Source of the DNA: Acinetobacter sp. A47
GTDB taxonomy: Bacteria; Pseudomonadota; Gammaproteobacteria; Pseudomonadales; Moraxellaceae
Assembly: GCF_000805455.1 (NCBI RefSeq)
Contig: NZ_JSUS01000064.1
Location: 62,001-126,000, forward strand
Reading direction: 5' to 3'
DNA: 64,000 nt
Positions 19,487-29,179 of the stretch are shown here, in pieces (positions within the stretch are counted from its first letter, which is position 1; the number at the start of each line of letters is the position of its first letter). A program made the translations under genes and the position numbers. The notes below the pieces were generated by a model. That model was given only the letters and a program-made list of their open reading frames with translations. It was not told where the DNA came from and searched no databases.

Positions 19487-19519
19487 AAAACACATACAAC
19501 CTGAGGTCATATGTGTTTT
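19487..19519 (-). terminator. terminator of hutCD
   Basis: A 10-bp stem (AAAACACATA / TATGTGTTTT) with a 13-base loop is followed on the minus strand by a T-run. It lies 18 bases past the hutD stop and before the hutU promoter, separating the hutCD and hutUHTIG-gdh transcripts. Confidence 0.8.
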
Positions 19520-19536
19520 CAAAACCTGATAAAAAA

Positions 19537-20118
19537 CTATTTTTTTGTGAGTTCAACCAGACAAGCCTGCCTTAAATGCCCGGCTTTCATCACGATCTTT
19601 TTCAGTAATGTAGCATGCTCAATTTTAAGGCTTTCCTGCTGTTTTAACTGAAAAACCTGCTGCTCAACCTCAATATCCAGAGGCGCCATGCTGTGGTTAA
19701 AAATAAAAACCAGATCGGCAGAGCTAAAGATTTCGGTGGTAGAAGGCTCAAGGTACCATTGCAAACGTGCATGCAACTGTCCGGGATCATAGATCAGATT
19801 AAAATCCCGTATCGGCCCGTCCGTCAATGCACAACTGGTCTGGCTATCGCCACTGAACTGGGCAGATTGCAGGGTTTTCAGATGCACAGAACTGTCATCA
19901 ATATCCAGCCGGATACCCGGGCCTTGCAATACCGTAAGGATACGCTGCATACCATTAAACCGGGAAAATTCGCCCGAGCTTTTGACATCGGCCATGGAAA
20001 TACGCCAGTCAAATGTATCCAGACTGGCACCGTTACTCCGGGCAAGCTCGACCGTATGACCTGCACCATTTTTCCACAGCATCTGCTTATAATCGGTTGT
20101 GACTAAATGCCTGATCAT
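19537..20118 (-). CDS. hutD: HutD family protein
   Basis: A 193-aa HutD/Ves-family protein with a predicted cupin-like beta fold. The family pattern at the start (MLWKNGAGHTVELAR), the DFDWRISMADV-like segment (here TFDWRISMADVKSSGEFS) and FNGMQRILTVLQG are visible. HutD helps growth on histidine in Pseudomonas and is thought to moderate hut induction, possibly by binding a pathway intermediate; its exact role is unsettled. Its ATG overlaps the hutC stop (ATGA), so the two are translationally coupled. Confidence 0.88.
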   Translation of the reverse strand: MIRHLVTTDYKQMLWKNGAGHTVELARSNGASLDTFDWRISMADVKSSGEFSRFNGMQRILTVLQGPGIRLDIDDSSVHLKTLQSAQFSGDSQTSCALTDGPIRDFNLIYDPGQLHARLQWYLEPSTTEIFSSADLVFIFNHSMAPLDIEVEQQVFQLKQQESLKIEHATLLKKIVMKAGHLRQACLVELTKK

Positions 20119-20867
20119 TGGGTGAATTTACCTTCCAGATAATAACGGCTACCTGGATAGATCAATCGGGCACTGGAAATCAGCTGTTTATTCGACCAGG
20201 TCCGGCGACGAATCAGCAAGCAGGGTTCGGTCTTGTTAATTTTCAGCCATTTACACTCTTGTGCAGAGGCCAGAATGGCCGTGACCACGTGCTCACCCTC
20301 TGTTACCGGTGCTTTTGACATCAAGTAGGCATTAGGGGTAATGGCGGTGAAATCCTGTGCCAGATAATCCGGAATCAGCATCGGATCAACCAAACGGTCC
20401 TCAATCTGTACAGGAACATCATTTTCATAATGCACGATGATTGAGTGAAACAGCTTTTGCCCTTCACGCATCTGCATCAGCAGGCTTTGTTCGGCATTGG
20501 CCTGAATCTGCTCCAGCACCAGCACTTCAGCACGATGTTTATGATTTCGGGCAATAATTTCCTCTGCAATATTATTGACATGGAATAAGGCCGTACGCCC
20601 TTGTCCCTCTGCAACAAAAGAACCCACCCCCTGAATACGTACCAACAGGCCTTCGCTGGTGAGTTCACGCAAGGCACGGTTGACTGTCATCCGGCTACAG
20701 CCCAGTAAATTGACCAGTTCACTTTCTGAAGGAATCTTTTTGTTGACGGTCCAGCTGCCCTCATAAATTTTTTGCGAAATCATCTGCTTCACACGTAAAT
20801 ACAAAGGAACAGGACTATCTTCTTCCAGAGACAAATCCAGATTGTTTTGCTTTGTCGCTCTTGACAT
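20115..20867 (-). CDS. hutC: histidine utilisation repressor HutC
   Basis: A 250-aa GntR-family repressor of the HutC subfamily. An N-terminal winged helix (about residues 17-85, with KIPSESELVNLLGCSRMTVNRALRELT in it) is followed by a UTRA ligand domain. Known HutC proteins bind urocanate as inducer. A palindromic site lies 55 bases upstream of its start and another before hutU, which fits autoregulation plus control of the main operon. It heads a separate hutC-hutD transcript. Confidence 0.93.
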   Translation of the reverse strand: MSRATKQNNLDLSLEEDSPVPLYLRVKQMISQKIYEGSWTVNKKIPSESELVNLLGCSRMTVNRALRELTSEGLLVRIQGVGSFVAEGQGRTALFHVNNIAEEIIARNHKHRAEVLVLEQIQANAEQSLLMQMREGQKLFHSIIVHYENDVPVQIEDRLVDPMLIPDYLAQDFTAITPNAYLMSKAPVTEGEHVVTAILASAQECKWLKINKTEPCLLIRRRTWSNKQLISSARLIYPGSRYYLEGKFTQ

Positions 20868-20921
20868 TGGCTAAAACTCATACTAAATATTCTAAATCAT
20901 TGTATATTGAATTGAGGTAAA

Positions 20922-20934
20922 TTGTATATACAAG
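20922..20934. promoter_or_regulatory. HutC-type operator upstream of hutC
   Basis: TTGTATATACAAG holds a perfect 12-bp palindrome, TTGTATATACAA. A weaker related TTGTATATTGA starts 22 bases before it and CTATACAAA follows. It shares TTGTATATACA with the site before hutU. Confidence 0.72.
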
Positions 20935-21007
20935 CCTATACAAATCAGCTTAATCGATTGAAGTTTCCCGCGTCTCTACCCTAATCCCCTATAAAGAACA
21001 GATATAA

Positions 21008-21037
21008 AAAACGGCAATCCTCCAAGATTGCCGTTTT
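21008..21037 (-). terminator. terminator of the pca-qui operon
   Basis: A perfect 12-bp stem (AAAACGGCAATC / GATTGCCGTTTT) with a 6-base loop lies 19 bases past the quiA stop. It closes the long leftward pca-qui transcript before the hutC promoter. Confidence 0.85.
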
Positions 21038-21056
21038 CATTTGCATGGTTTTAAGT

Positions 21057-23480
21057 TTAGTTGAGGCTATAGGCAATCACATAATCACCATGATCAGGTG
21101 ATTGACGCGCACCGCCAGCCGTAATCAGCACATACTGCTTGCCTGTTTTCGGTGACACATAACTGATTGGTGTACCTTGGCTACCGACAGGTAAACGTGC
21201 TTTCCAAAGCTCCTTGCCTGAGGATGAATCCAGTGCGCGCAGGTAATAATCCTGAGTGGCAGCAAAGAATACCAGACCGCCCTGTGTGGCCATTGGCCCA
21301 CCAATGGTTGGCATCCCGATCGGCGCTTTCAGTCCCATTTTGATTCCCATCGGGCCAGTATCTTCTACTGTCCCCATCGGTACTTGCCATGCCACCTGAC
21401 GGGTTTTCATATCGATTGCCGTCATGGTACCGTACGGCGGTTTCTGGCAAGGAATGTTCAGCTTCGACCAGAAACGGTCTTTATTGACCTTATAAGGCGT
21501 TCCTTTCATGGGTACAGCGCCCATTCCGGTATTCACTTTTTCACCGCCATTGGCCTGTAGCGCCAGATCTTCCGGCGTCTGTTCAATCAGCTGAATCCAT
21601 AAGCCCAAACGCATGTCATTGACGAACATATATTGATGGCTTGGATCAAAGGCAATACTGCCCCAGTTCATACCGCCGAGAGAACCCGGGAAGCTCAATG
21701 ATTTATCGGTACCCGGTGCAGTAAATAAACCTTCATAACGCATCGATTTAAAGTTGATACGGCACATGAGCTGGTCAAATGGCGTAGCGCCCCACATATC
21801 TGACTCGGTGAGTGTCTGGTTACCAATCTGTGGCATTTCGACCGAACGTGGCTGTGTTGGACTGTATTGTTCTCCGGGAATATTTGCCGGTTTCACAGGC
21901 TGCTCAACTACTTTTGTGAGTGGCTGTCCCGTTAAACGATCCAGTACAAAGAACTGACCGGACTTGGTACCAATCACCACAGCAGGCTTGTTGCTACCAT
22001 CTTTCATCGGGAAATCGACCAGACTTGGCTGCATAGGCAAATCAAAATCCCACAGATCATTGTGAACCGTTTGGTAAACCCATTTTTCCTTGCCGGTGGT
22101 CGCATCTAAAGCCAGTACGGATGAGTTGTATTTATGGTCCAGTGGTTGACGGTTGCCACCCCATACATCAACAGATGAGCTTCCCATTGGCAAGAATACC
22201 GTGTTGGTTTGCGGATCATAAGACATCGCCGCCCATGAGTTTGCTGAACTGCGTTTATAGGTTTCACCATCCTTCAATACATAGTTCGGATCAGGATTGC
22301 GTGGATCAAAGGCCCAACGTAATTCACCTGTAATGACATCGTATGCACGAATTACACCACCAGGCATATCCGCTGCAAAGTTATCGGCTATCCGGCTACC
22401 GACCACAATCACCGTACCTGCAATGGTTGGCGCCGAAGTCACCTCAAAACGTGGTGCTGTGGTTCCCTCACCCAAGCCTTTGAGCAAGTCAACGGTGCCT
22501 TCTACGCCAAAGTCTTTACAACGTTCGCCCGTATCTGCATTGACTGCAATCAAACGGCCATCCGGTGTATTGGTATAGACACGACGTAAGCATGAGGTAT
22601 TGGTGGCCACCGCTTTTACCGGTGTCGCCCCAGCCAGCGTCGGCTGAACCAGTGCTTGCGTTGAGTCAAAATAAGCCACGCCACGGCAACGTTCCCATGC
22701 ATCTGACCTGGAATTGACCTCTGCTTTCCAGAGCTGTTTACCGGAGTCTGCTTCCAAAGCGAAAATATTATTATGCGGGGTACACAGGAAAATCTTGTTG
22801 CCCACCTGTAACGGGGTCATCTGATCTTCTGCACCATTGCCTGAACCTGTAGTGAAATCACCGGTTCGGAAACGCCAGACTTCTTTCAGCTGGTGCACAT
22901 TATCACGTGTAATCTGGTCCAGTGCCGCAAAACGGCTGCCTCCTGCATCCTGGCCATAATGCTGCCAGTTAGTCTGCTTCATATCGGTTTTTACCGGGAT
23001 TAGCGGTAATGCCTGTCCCGACGCAGTGACGGTTGGATGTGGCTGGAACATCTGGTAAAGACCAATCACCATACCGATGACTGTCAGTATCCCCAGACCA
23101 TAAGCCGGCAGGTCAGCACTCGGCTGAAACTGGTAACGGCGTATGGCAGGCAGGGTAAACATTAATGCAGCAAATAAACCTGCTGGAAACATCAGCCTTG
23201 AAAATAAAGGCCAGAATTCCCAGCCAGCATCAAATACGGACCAAAGCAGCGTTCCGGCAAATACCAGGGTAAATAACCATACACCGAGCGCTTTTTTCCT
23301 GAAAATAAACAACGCTGAGACCAGTGTAAGCACACCCGAAATCACGAAATACCATGATCCGCCCAAGGTCGCCAGTTTTACCCCACCCACTGTAAAAAAC
23401 AGTCCGGTCAGCAATAAAACCAGCCCCAAAATAAAACACCATATTTTCAGTATGGTATGCGAGCTTGTAGATTCAGACAT
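21057..23480 (-). CDS. quiA: PQQ-dependent quinate/shikimate dehydrogenase QuiA
   Basis: An 807-aa membrane quinoprotein that oxidises quinate to 3-dehydroquinate and shikimate to 3-dehydroshikimate, passing electrons to ubiquinone. It has five hydrophobic helices in the first 150 residues and then a long periplasmic PQQ beta-propeller with repeated W-motifs (GKQLWKAEV, GELRWAFDPR, GKEKWVYQT, GKELWKARL). The GQDAGGSRFAALDQI segment is typical of the glucose/quinate dehydrogenase group. It is the last gene of pca-quiBCXA, matching the A. baylyi order, which settles quinate rather than glucose as substrate. Confidence 0.95.
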   Translation of the reverse strand: MSESTSSHTILKIWCFILGLVLLLTGLFFTVGGVKLATLGGSWYFVISGVLTLVSALFIFRKKALGVWLFTLVFAGTLLWSVFDAGWEFWPLFSRLMFPAGLFAALMFTLPAIRRYQFQPSADLPAYGLGILTVIGMVIGLYQMFQPHPTVTASGQALPLIPVKTDMKQTNWQHYGQDAGGSRFAALDQITRDNVHQLKEVWRFRTGDFTTGSGNGAEDQMTPLQVGNKIFLCTPHNNIFALEADSGKQLWKAEVNSRSDAWERCRGVAYFDSTQALVQPTLAGATPVKAVATNTSCLRRVYTNTPDGRLIAVNADTGERCKDFGVEGTVDLLKGLGEGTTAPRFEVTSAPTIAGTVIVVGSRIADNFAADMPGGVIRAYDVITGELRWAFDPRNPDPNYVLKDGETYKRSSANSWAAMSYDPQTNTVFLPMGSSSVDVWGGNRQPLDHKYNSSVLALDATTGKEKWVYQTVHNDLWDFDLPMQPSLVDFPMKDGSNKPAVVIGTKSGQFFVLDRLTGQPLTKVVEQPVKPANIPGEQYSPTQPRSVEMPQIGNQTLTESDMWGATPFDQLMCRINFKSMRYEGLFTAPGTDKSLSFPGSLGGMNWGSIAFDPSHQYMFVNDMRLGLWIQLIEQTPEDLALQANGGEKVNTGMGAVPMKGTPYKVNKDRFWSKLNIPCQKPPYGTMTAIDMKTRQVAWQVPMGTVEDTGPMGIKMGLKAPIGMPTIGGPMATQGGLVFFAATQDYYLRALDSSSGKELWKARLPVGSQGTPISYVSPKTGKQYVLITAGGARQSPDHGDYVIAYSLN

Positions 23481-23496
23481 ACGTCATACTCCTGTA

Positions 23497-24726
23497 TTAG
23501 AAATTCAGCCCAACCGAAACACCCGCAACCCAGACATTATCCCGAGACGAATTGCCTTTTGGCTGATAAACGTACTGGATATTGGGGCGTAACATGACTG
23601 CCGGGGAATATTGATAAACATAGTTCAGTTCAGCATTTATCTCATCATCACGATCATGGTTGGCAGGGTTCTGGTCATTAAATTTATAGCGTCCCACCCC
23701 GAAACCGATCTGGTCGGCTGGTCGTGATGGCAAGGCTCCCTTGTACCAGAGCGCAATTTGCTGGGTATCGGAAATATTGGCGGTTTTGTCATTGTTCCAG
23801 ACCAGATTCACGGCGCCATATAAACCACCCTTCGGATCTGTGGCATTGCTGCTCAACTGTTGCTGGGTATTGAGCCAGATGGCCGACTTTGGATCTTGTC
23901 CTGCTTGTGCATCAACCCGGTCATAATCATGGCTGCTCCAGAAACCGCCAACTTTATACTCGCCCGCCAAGCCGTTTAATTTGTTGGTTTTCCAGGCCAA
24001 TTCGACAGGAATCAGGACTCCTTTGGCCCGATCCGTAGACAGGTTGAAATTGGCATTGTCCTTCACTTCAGTATTTTCGGGATTATTTTCATAAACGCCC
24101 ACACCAAAGGTCCATTCGGGCATGAACTGGTATTTCACATTTGCAGCCCAGCCACTCACCGGACCGTTATACCAGACATCGCCCTGACTCTTGCCCACTT
24201 GGCCACCACATAAAATCAGGCTCTGAAAATTACAGTGTGAACCATTAAAGTCCTCGGACATTCCCATCCGCCCTAGCTTGAACTGTAAGGTATTGTCCAG
24301 AAATCCTGTTTTGATCCATGCTTGCGTCAGGCGCCAGATATTACCGCGCCCATAGATTTCCGTTGGACTACCGTTCATGCCTATATTGCTGGCAATATTA
24401 CGTCCATCCCGTTTGGTCACGGTCAAAGCAGCCGTGGTATTAGGTAATCCGGCAATCTTGGCCAAATCAAAGTTTGCGCCCAATGCCACCTGATTGGCAT
24501 TTTTGGTGGGATGATGTTCCAGACCGTCCAGCACGGTTGCTGTCTGGTTCATGACATTGAGGTTAAATTTATAGCCCTCTTTTTCCAGTTGCTGGCGCTG
24601 ACCATTCCAGTCGCCGAGGAGCCACTGGCGATCCTGTGACCAGAGCTGATCGGCAAAACCAGATTGGGCAGCACATAATGCTACTGCCAGACAGCTCATC
24701 TTGAGCAATAATGCATTCGAATTCAT
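23497..24726 (-). CDS. quiX: OprB-like porin QuiX
   Basis: A 409-aa outer-membrane porin of the OprB (carbohydrate-selective) family. It has a signal peptide ending near AQSGFA, the family start QWLLGDWNGQRQQLEKEGY, and a C-terminal aromatic residue (GLNF) fit for outer-membrane insertion. Two Cys pairs may form a disulfide in FNGSHCNFQSLILCGG. Lying between quiC and quiA, it presumably lets quinate or shikimate into the periplasm. The A. baylyi gene in this position is called quiX. Confidence 0.9.
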   Translation of the reverse strand: MNSNALLLKMSCLAVALCAAQSGFADQLWSQDRQWLLGDWNGQRQQLEKEGYKFNLNVMNQTATVLDGLEHHPTKNANQVALGANFDLAKIAGLPNTTAALTVTKRDGRNIASNIGMNGSPTEIYGRGNIWRLTQAWIKTGFLDNTLQFKLGRMGMSEDFNGSHCNFQSLILCGGQVGKSQGDVWYNGPVSGWAANVKYQFMPEWTFGVGVYENNPENTEVKDNANFNLSTDRAKGVLIPVELAWKTNKLNGLAGEYKVGGFWSSHDYDRVDAQAGQDPKSAIWLNTQQQLSSNATDPKGGLYGAVNLVWNNDKTANISDTQQIALWYKGALPSRPADQIGFGVGRYKFNDQNPANHDRDDEINAELNYVYQYSPAVMLRPNIQYVYQPKGNSSRDNVWVAGVSVGLNF

Positions 24727-24744
24727 GTTCGGCCTCCTTGCCGT

Positions 24745-26205
24745 TTATTTCAGTTTCACCGCTGAACCGAGTTCAGACGTTGCACCCAGATGATCCGTAA
24801 TACTTGCTGTCACTGAAGCGACTTGTGCGGTTGGTTTCCAAGTCAGCGTCGCCATTCCTTGCGCATTGGTGGCAGCAACCGCCGAACCTAGATAAAACTC
24901 GGCTTCATTTGAATTTGCCGATGAGTTTCCAAAAAACTCGACCTGATAACGCTGGTTCGGTTGCCCTTTGACTTCAACTGCAATTTGCCCTTTGGACAAG
25001 CTTAATTTCGGTGCCTGAATATTCTGGTTCGGTTGAGCATTACAGCCTTGATCATTGGCCTGCTTGCAGGTCTTCTGCAAGTTTGCAGGATCAATCTTGA
25101 CGCCATGACCACGTGAACCAACATAATGGGCGTGTTCCAGCCCCGGAACATCAAATACAATGGCACCTACCCGCTGGTTCGGCACACAACTTCCGCCTGC
25201 TTCACAGCGTTTGATTGCTTTACCATTATTCCAGATCTGGTTTTTCGTCAAAGTAATACGGGCATTTGCATCTTTCTCGGAACGAATGGCAATGCCCACC
25301 CGATTGCCATGTACCTTATTGCTGTCAAAAATGTTGCCATCACCCGTCAGGTTAAAACCGTTGGAGTTATTGGTCAGCTCGTTATAAGCAATATAGTTGC
25401 GCTTGCCCCAGTTGATCTGTAAGCCATCCGAATAATTTTCAAATTTATTGCCGACGACGGCATTGTCATTGCCCCACAAGATTTCAATCCCTTGGGACGG
25501 TTCAGGATTGGCTGCTGTAGAGATAAAATGGTTATTGGCCACAAGGTTAAAGGCCGCGCCACGGGTCAGTTCAAGACCATCACCATTGTCCTGAAAATAA
25601 TTATTCAGCACTTTATTGTTATTGGTGGTGGTTGCTGTTGGATTGCCTTTGCCATCATCACCGGTCAGCATTACCCCTGCACCGCCATAGTTATGCATGA
25701 TACGGTTATTTTGAATCAGGTTATTGCTGGCACGGTTCAATAAAATTCCGATACAGAAATGGCGGATTTCCAAACCTTGAATGGTTACGCCATTGATGTC
25801 ACGTAACACGATGCCCGGTAAGGTCGTTGTCCGGACATTGGTCCCGAACTGTCCTTCAACCGCTCCTGGGCAAGCTTCAACTCCTGTGCCTTTAATATAA
25901 TTCGATCCATCGACTGCAATAAACTCACCTGTTTTTGCCCATTGCGTTCCGATAATTTTTACAGGTGCTTTGATCTCGGGTAATGGACGATTCACTTTAA
26001 TGGCATAAGGAGCTTTGCCGACTGCCTGAATCAGAATCTCGCTGCTTTCTGTCGGCTTACTGTTGGCTTGCTCAATTGCCCAGCGCAAAGAACCCTTATC
26101 AGTATCATCCTGATAACGATCAACAATATACGTTTCTGCTGCTGCCCAACCCGAAACTGCCATAGCGATGGCTAAAGTACTTAAACGTAAGTAAATTGTG
26201 TTCAT
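24745..26205 (-). CDS. quiC: periplasmic 3-dehydroshikimate dehydratase QuiC
   Basis: A 486-aa exported protein with a signal peptide (cleavage near SGWAAAE). A right-handed parallel beta-helix is built from repeated turns with NNxI/NNxF-type asparagine ladders, at about residues 130-300. By gene order it matches A. baylyi QuiC, which dehydrates 3-dehydroshikimate to protocatechuate. This type is unrelated to the cytoplasmic AsbF-like TIM-barrel enzymes. The C-terminal 100 residues look like an added beta-sandwich. It starts 20 bases after quiB. Confidence 0.9.
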   Translation of the reverse strand: MNTIYLRLSTLAIAMAVSGWAAAETYIVDRYQDDTDKGSLRWAIEQANSKPTESSEILIQAVGKAPYAIKVNRPLPEIKAPVKIIGTQWAKTGEFIAVDGSNYIKGTGVEACPGAVEGQFGTNVRTTTLPGIVLRDINGVTIQGLEIRHFCIGILLNRASNNLIQNNRIMHNYGGAGVMLTGDDGKGNPTATTTNNNKVLNNYFQDNGDGLELTRGAAFNLVANNHFISTAANPEPSQGIEILWGNDNAVVGNKFENYSDGLQINWGKRNYIAYNELTNNSNGFNLTGDGNIFDSNKVHGNRVGIAIRSEKDANARITLTKNQIWNNGKAIKRCEAGGSCVPNQRVGAIVFDVPGLEHAHYVGSRGHGVKIDPANLQKTCKQANDQGCNAQPNQNIQAPKLSLSKGQIAVEVKGQPNQRYQVEFFGNSSANSNEAEFYLGSAVAATNAQGMATLTWKPTAQVASVTASITDHLGATSELGSAVKLK

Positions 26206-26225
26206 GTCTAAACATCCTTTTTAAA

Positions 26226-27065
26226 TTATTGTGTCGGTTGAACCGTTTTTAAAAACTGTTTCAGCTGGGTCACATCAATCTGGCCGGGTGCCGATGCTTC
26301 ACCAATCATGCCAAAGCTAAAGCTACCGCCCATGTTGGCAGTGGCGATGCGGGAAATCGTGCCCAGTTTGCCCATCGACATGGTGAGTAATGGCTTTTTA
26401 GACTGTTGACTGACTTTCAAGGTCGCATTCATGAGGGTAAATACGTCTTGTTTGTTTTGCGGCATCACTGCAATTTTCAGAATATCGGCGCCTAGCTCAT
26501 CCTGTTTAAGTAAACGCTTGATAATCTCAGACTCGGGTGGCGTTTTCTGGAAGTCGTGATTGGACATGACGATCAGTACTTTTTTCGCATGCGCCAGTTT
26601 CACGGTATCGTTCACAATCTGCTGATCACGGAACATTTCTACATCGAGCATGTCCATAAATGGCTGCTGTAAATATGCCTGATAGGTCTTGCCATAATCG
26701 GCATCACTTATAGTTAATTGCCCACCTTCGTTATGGGTACGAATGGTAGCGATCAGCGGTTTAGTGCCTAATATCTGTTTGAGCTCATGGCCTAAGGCAA
26801 TCACCTGCTTGCGATCACTGGCAAAATTGAGTAAATCAATCCGAAACTCCGCAAGATCGGCATCCGCATTGGCTGCAATGACTTTTGCCTGAGCAATGGC
26901 CTGCTCTCTGGTTTTAGCGGTAATGGGCACAATGGTTTTCACCGGCAGCTTTGCCAGCTCAGATAATTCAACCTGCTTTTGCTGATGATCTTGCGCTTGT
27001 GCTGTGTGAACCATCAATAAGGGGCTAACAAGCAACATTACTGCTGCCAGTGTTTTCATTTTCAT
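26226..27065 (-). CDS. quiB: periplasmic type I 3-dehydroquinate dehydratase QuiB
   Basis: About 279 aa from the ATG at 27065, which follows AAGGATGATACAG; the ATG at 27074 is too close to that site. An N-terminal signal peptide (LAAVMLLVSPLLMVHTAQAQ) sends it to the periplasm. The rest is an AroD-like type I dehydroquinase with Glu/Arg/Asp in AEFRIDLL, the catalytic His in VMSNHDFQ and the Schiff-base Lys in ADILKIAVMPQ. It turns 3-dehydroquinate from QuiA into 3-dehydroshikimate. The export signal separates it from the biosynthetic AroD/AroQ. Confidence 0.93.
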   Translation of the reverse strand: MKMKTLAAVMLLVSPLLMVHTAQAQDHQQKQVELSELAKLPVKTIVPITAKTREQAIAQAKVIAANADADLAEFRIDLLNFASDRKQVIALGHELKQILGTKPLIATIRTHNEGGQLTISDADYGKTYQAYLQQPFMDMLDVEMFRDQQIVNDTVKLAHAKKVLIVMSNHDFQKTPPESEIIKRLLKQDELGADILKIAVMPQNKQDVFTLMNATLKVSQQSKKPLLTMSMGKLGTISRIATANMGGSFSFGMIGEASAPGQIDVTQLKQFLKTVQPTQ

Positions 27066-27136
27066 CTGTATCATCCTTAATAATAGATTTGCTAATTCGG
27101 CAGAGTCTTATCTAGTTTTGTTTAAATGATAGGATT

Positions 27137-27333
27137 AGCCTTCGGCTGGACTTACTTTGGTTTTGCCCAAAGTAAGCAAAGGCATCGTCATCTGCAAAAC
27201 CTGTTTTATTCTTTCAACGATCCTTTCTATCGCAGAAACAATATCGTGCTGATACCACATTCGTAGCATAGCTACTCGTCTTGCGCTCAGACAAAGCGTT
27301 GCTTTGTTTATCTTCGCTCAGGTTGCAGATGAC
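27137..27333. repeat. hairpin-rich intergenic block between pcaG and quiB
   Basis: The 307-base pcaG-quiB gap holds nested inverted repeats and no credible gene. They are AGCC-TTC-GGCT (27137-27147), CTTACTTTGG / CCAAAGTAAG (27151-27176), GTAGC-ATA-GCTAC (27263-27275) and ACAAAGC-GTT-GCTTTGT (27291-27307). A long-range pair, GTCATCTGCAAAACCTG (27187-27203) with CAGGTTGCAGATGAC (27319-27333), encloses the last two. It looks like a dispersed structured repeat inserted in the operon; effects on RNA processing or termination are inference. Confidence 0.65.
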
Positions 27334-27372
27334 ATTTTCTCGTATCCAATGTTTCCAAGATTATTACTTATA

Positions 27373-28002
27373 CTAAATATCAAAGAACACGGTTTCATCA
27401 TCACCTTGAATACGAATATCAAAGCGATAGACCACTTCACCATCCACCTCACTGCGTTTGGCGATTAATGTCTGACGACGTACGGCCCACTCAATGCTGT
27501 TTAACACGGGATCATTGGCGTTGGCATCCACCTCATCATCAAAATAGATACGGGTGTGCAAACCGATATTAATGCCGCGAGCAAAAACTGCGACTGCAAT
27601 ATGTGGTGCCTGAATCGAGCCTTTACGGCCGGCAACAGCGCCCGGTTTTATGGTATGAAAACTCCAGAAGCCTGTTTCAAAATTGGCTCCTGTACGCCCC
27701 CATCCCTGAAAATGCGGGTCGGCAGTTTTGCCTTGAGTATCGGCCTGACTTGGATAAACCCCATTGGCATCTGCCTGCCAGATCTCCAGTAACACATCTC
27801 TTAATGGCAAACCGAGGCCGTCAAACACCTGACCTTCCAGACGAATCCGTTGCCCTTGTGTCTGCTCATTGACTAACCGGTTATCGAAGTTATGCTCAAA
27901 TACTTCAATATTGGCCTGTTGTGGCAATAAACCGATATGCACATAAGGGCCACCGGTTTGTGATGGGGTCTCTTTCAATTCCTGAAAATTCCATGCATTC
28001 AT
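27373..28002 (-). CDS. pcaG: protocatechuate 3,4-dioxygenase alpha subunit
   Basis: A 209-aa alpha chain of the intradiol ring-cleaving enzyme that converts protocatechuate to beta-carboxy-cis,cis-muconate in the cytoplasm. It shares the intradiol fold with PcaH but lacks the iron ligands: where PcaH has HIH, this chain has HIAVAVF. The family start (GGPYVHIGLLP) is clear. It lies 12 bases after pcaH. Usual length is about 200 aa. Confidence 0.95.
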   Translation of the reverse strand: MNAWNFQELKETPSQTGGPYVHIGLLPQQANIEVFEHNFDNRLVNEQTQGQRIRLEGQVFDGLGLPLRDVLLEIWQADANGVYPSQADTQGKTADPHFQGWGRTGANFETGFWSFHTIKPGAVAGRKGSIQAPHIAVAVFARGINIGLHTRIYFDDEVDANANDPVLNSIEWAVRRQTLIAKRSEVDGEVVYRFDIRIQGDDETVFFDI

Positions 28003-28014
28003 CGTAGGTCTCCC

Positions 28015-29164
<1,150 letters not shown>

Positions 29165-29179
29165 TGACTTTTTCCTCGA

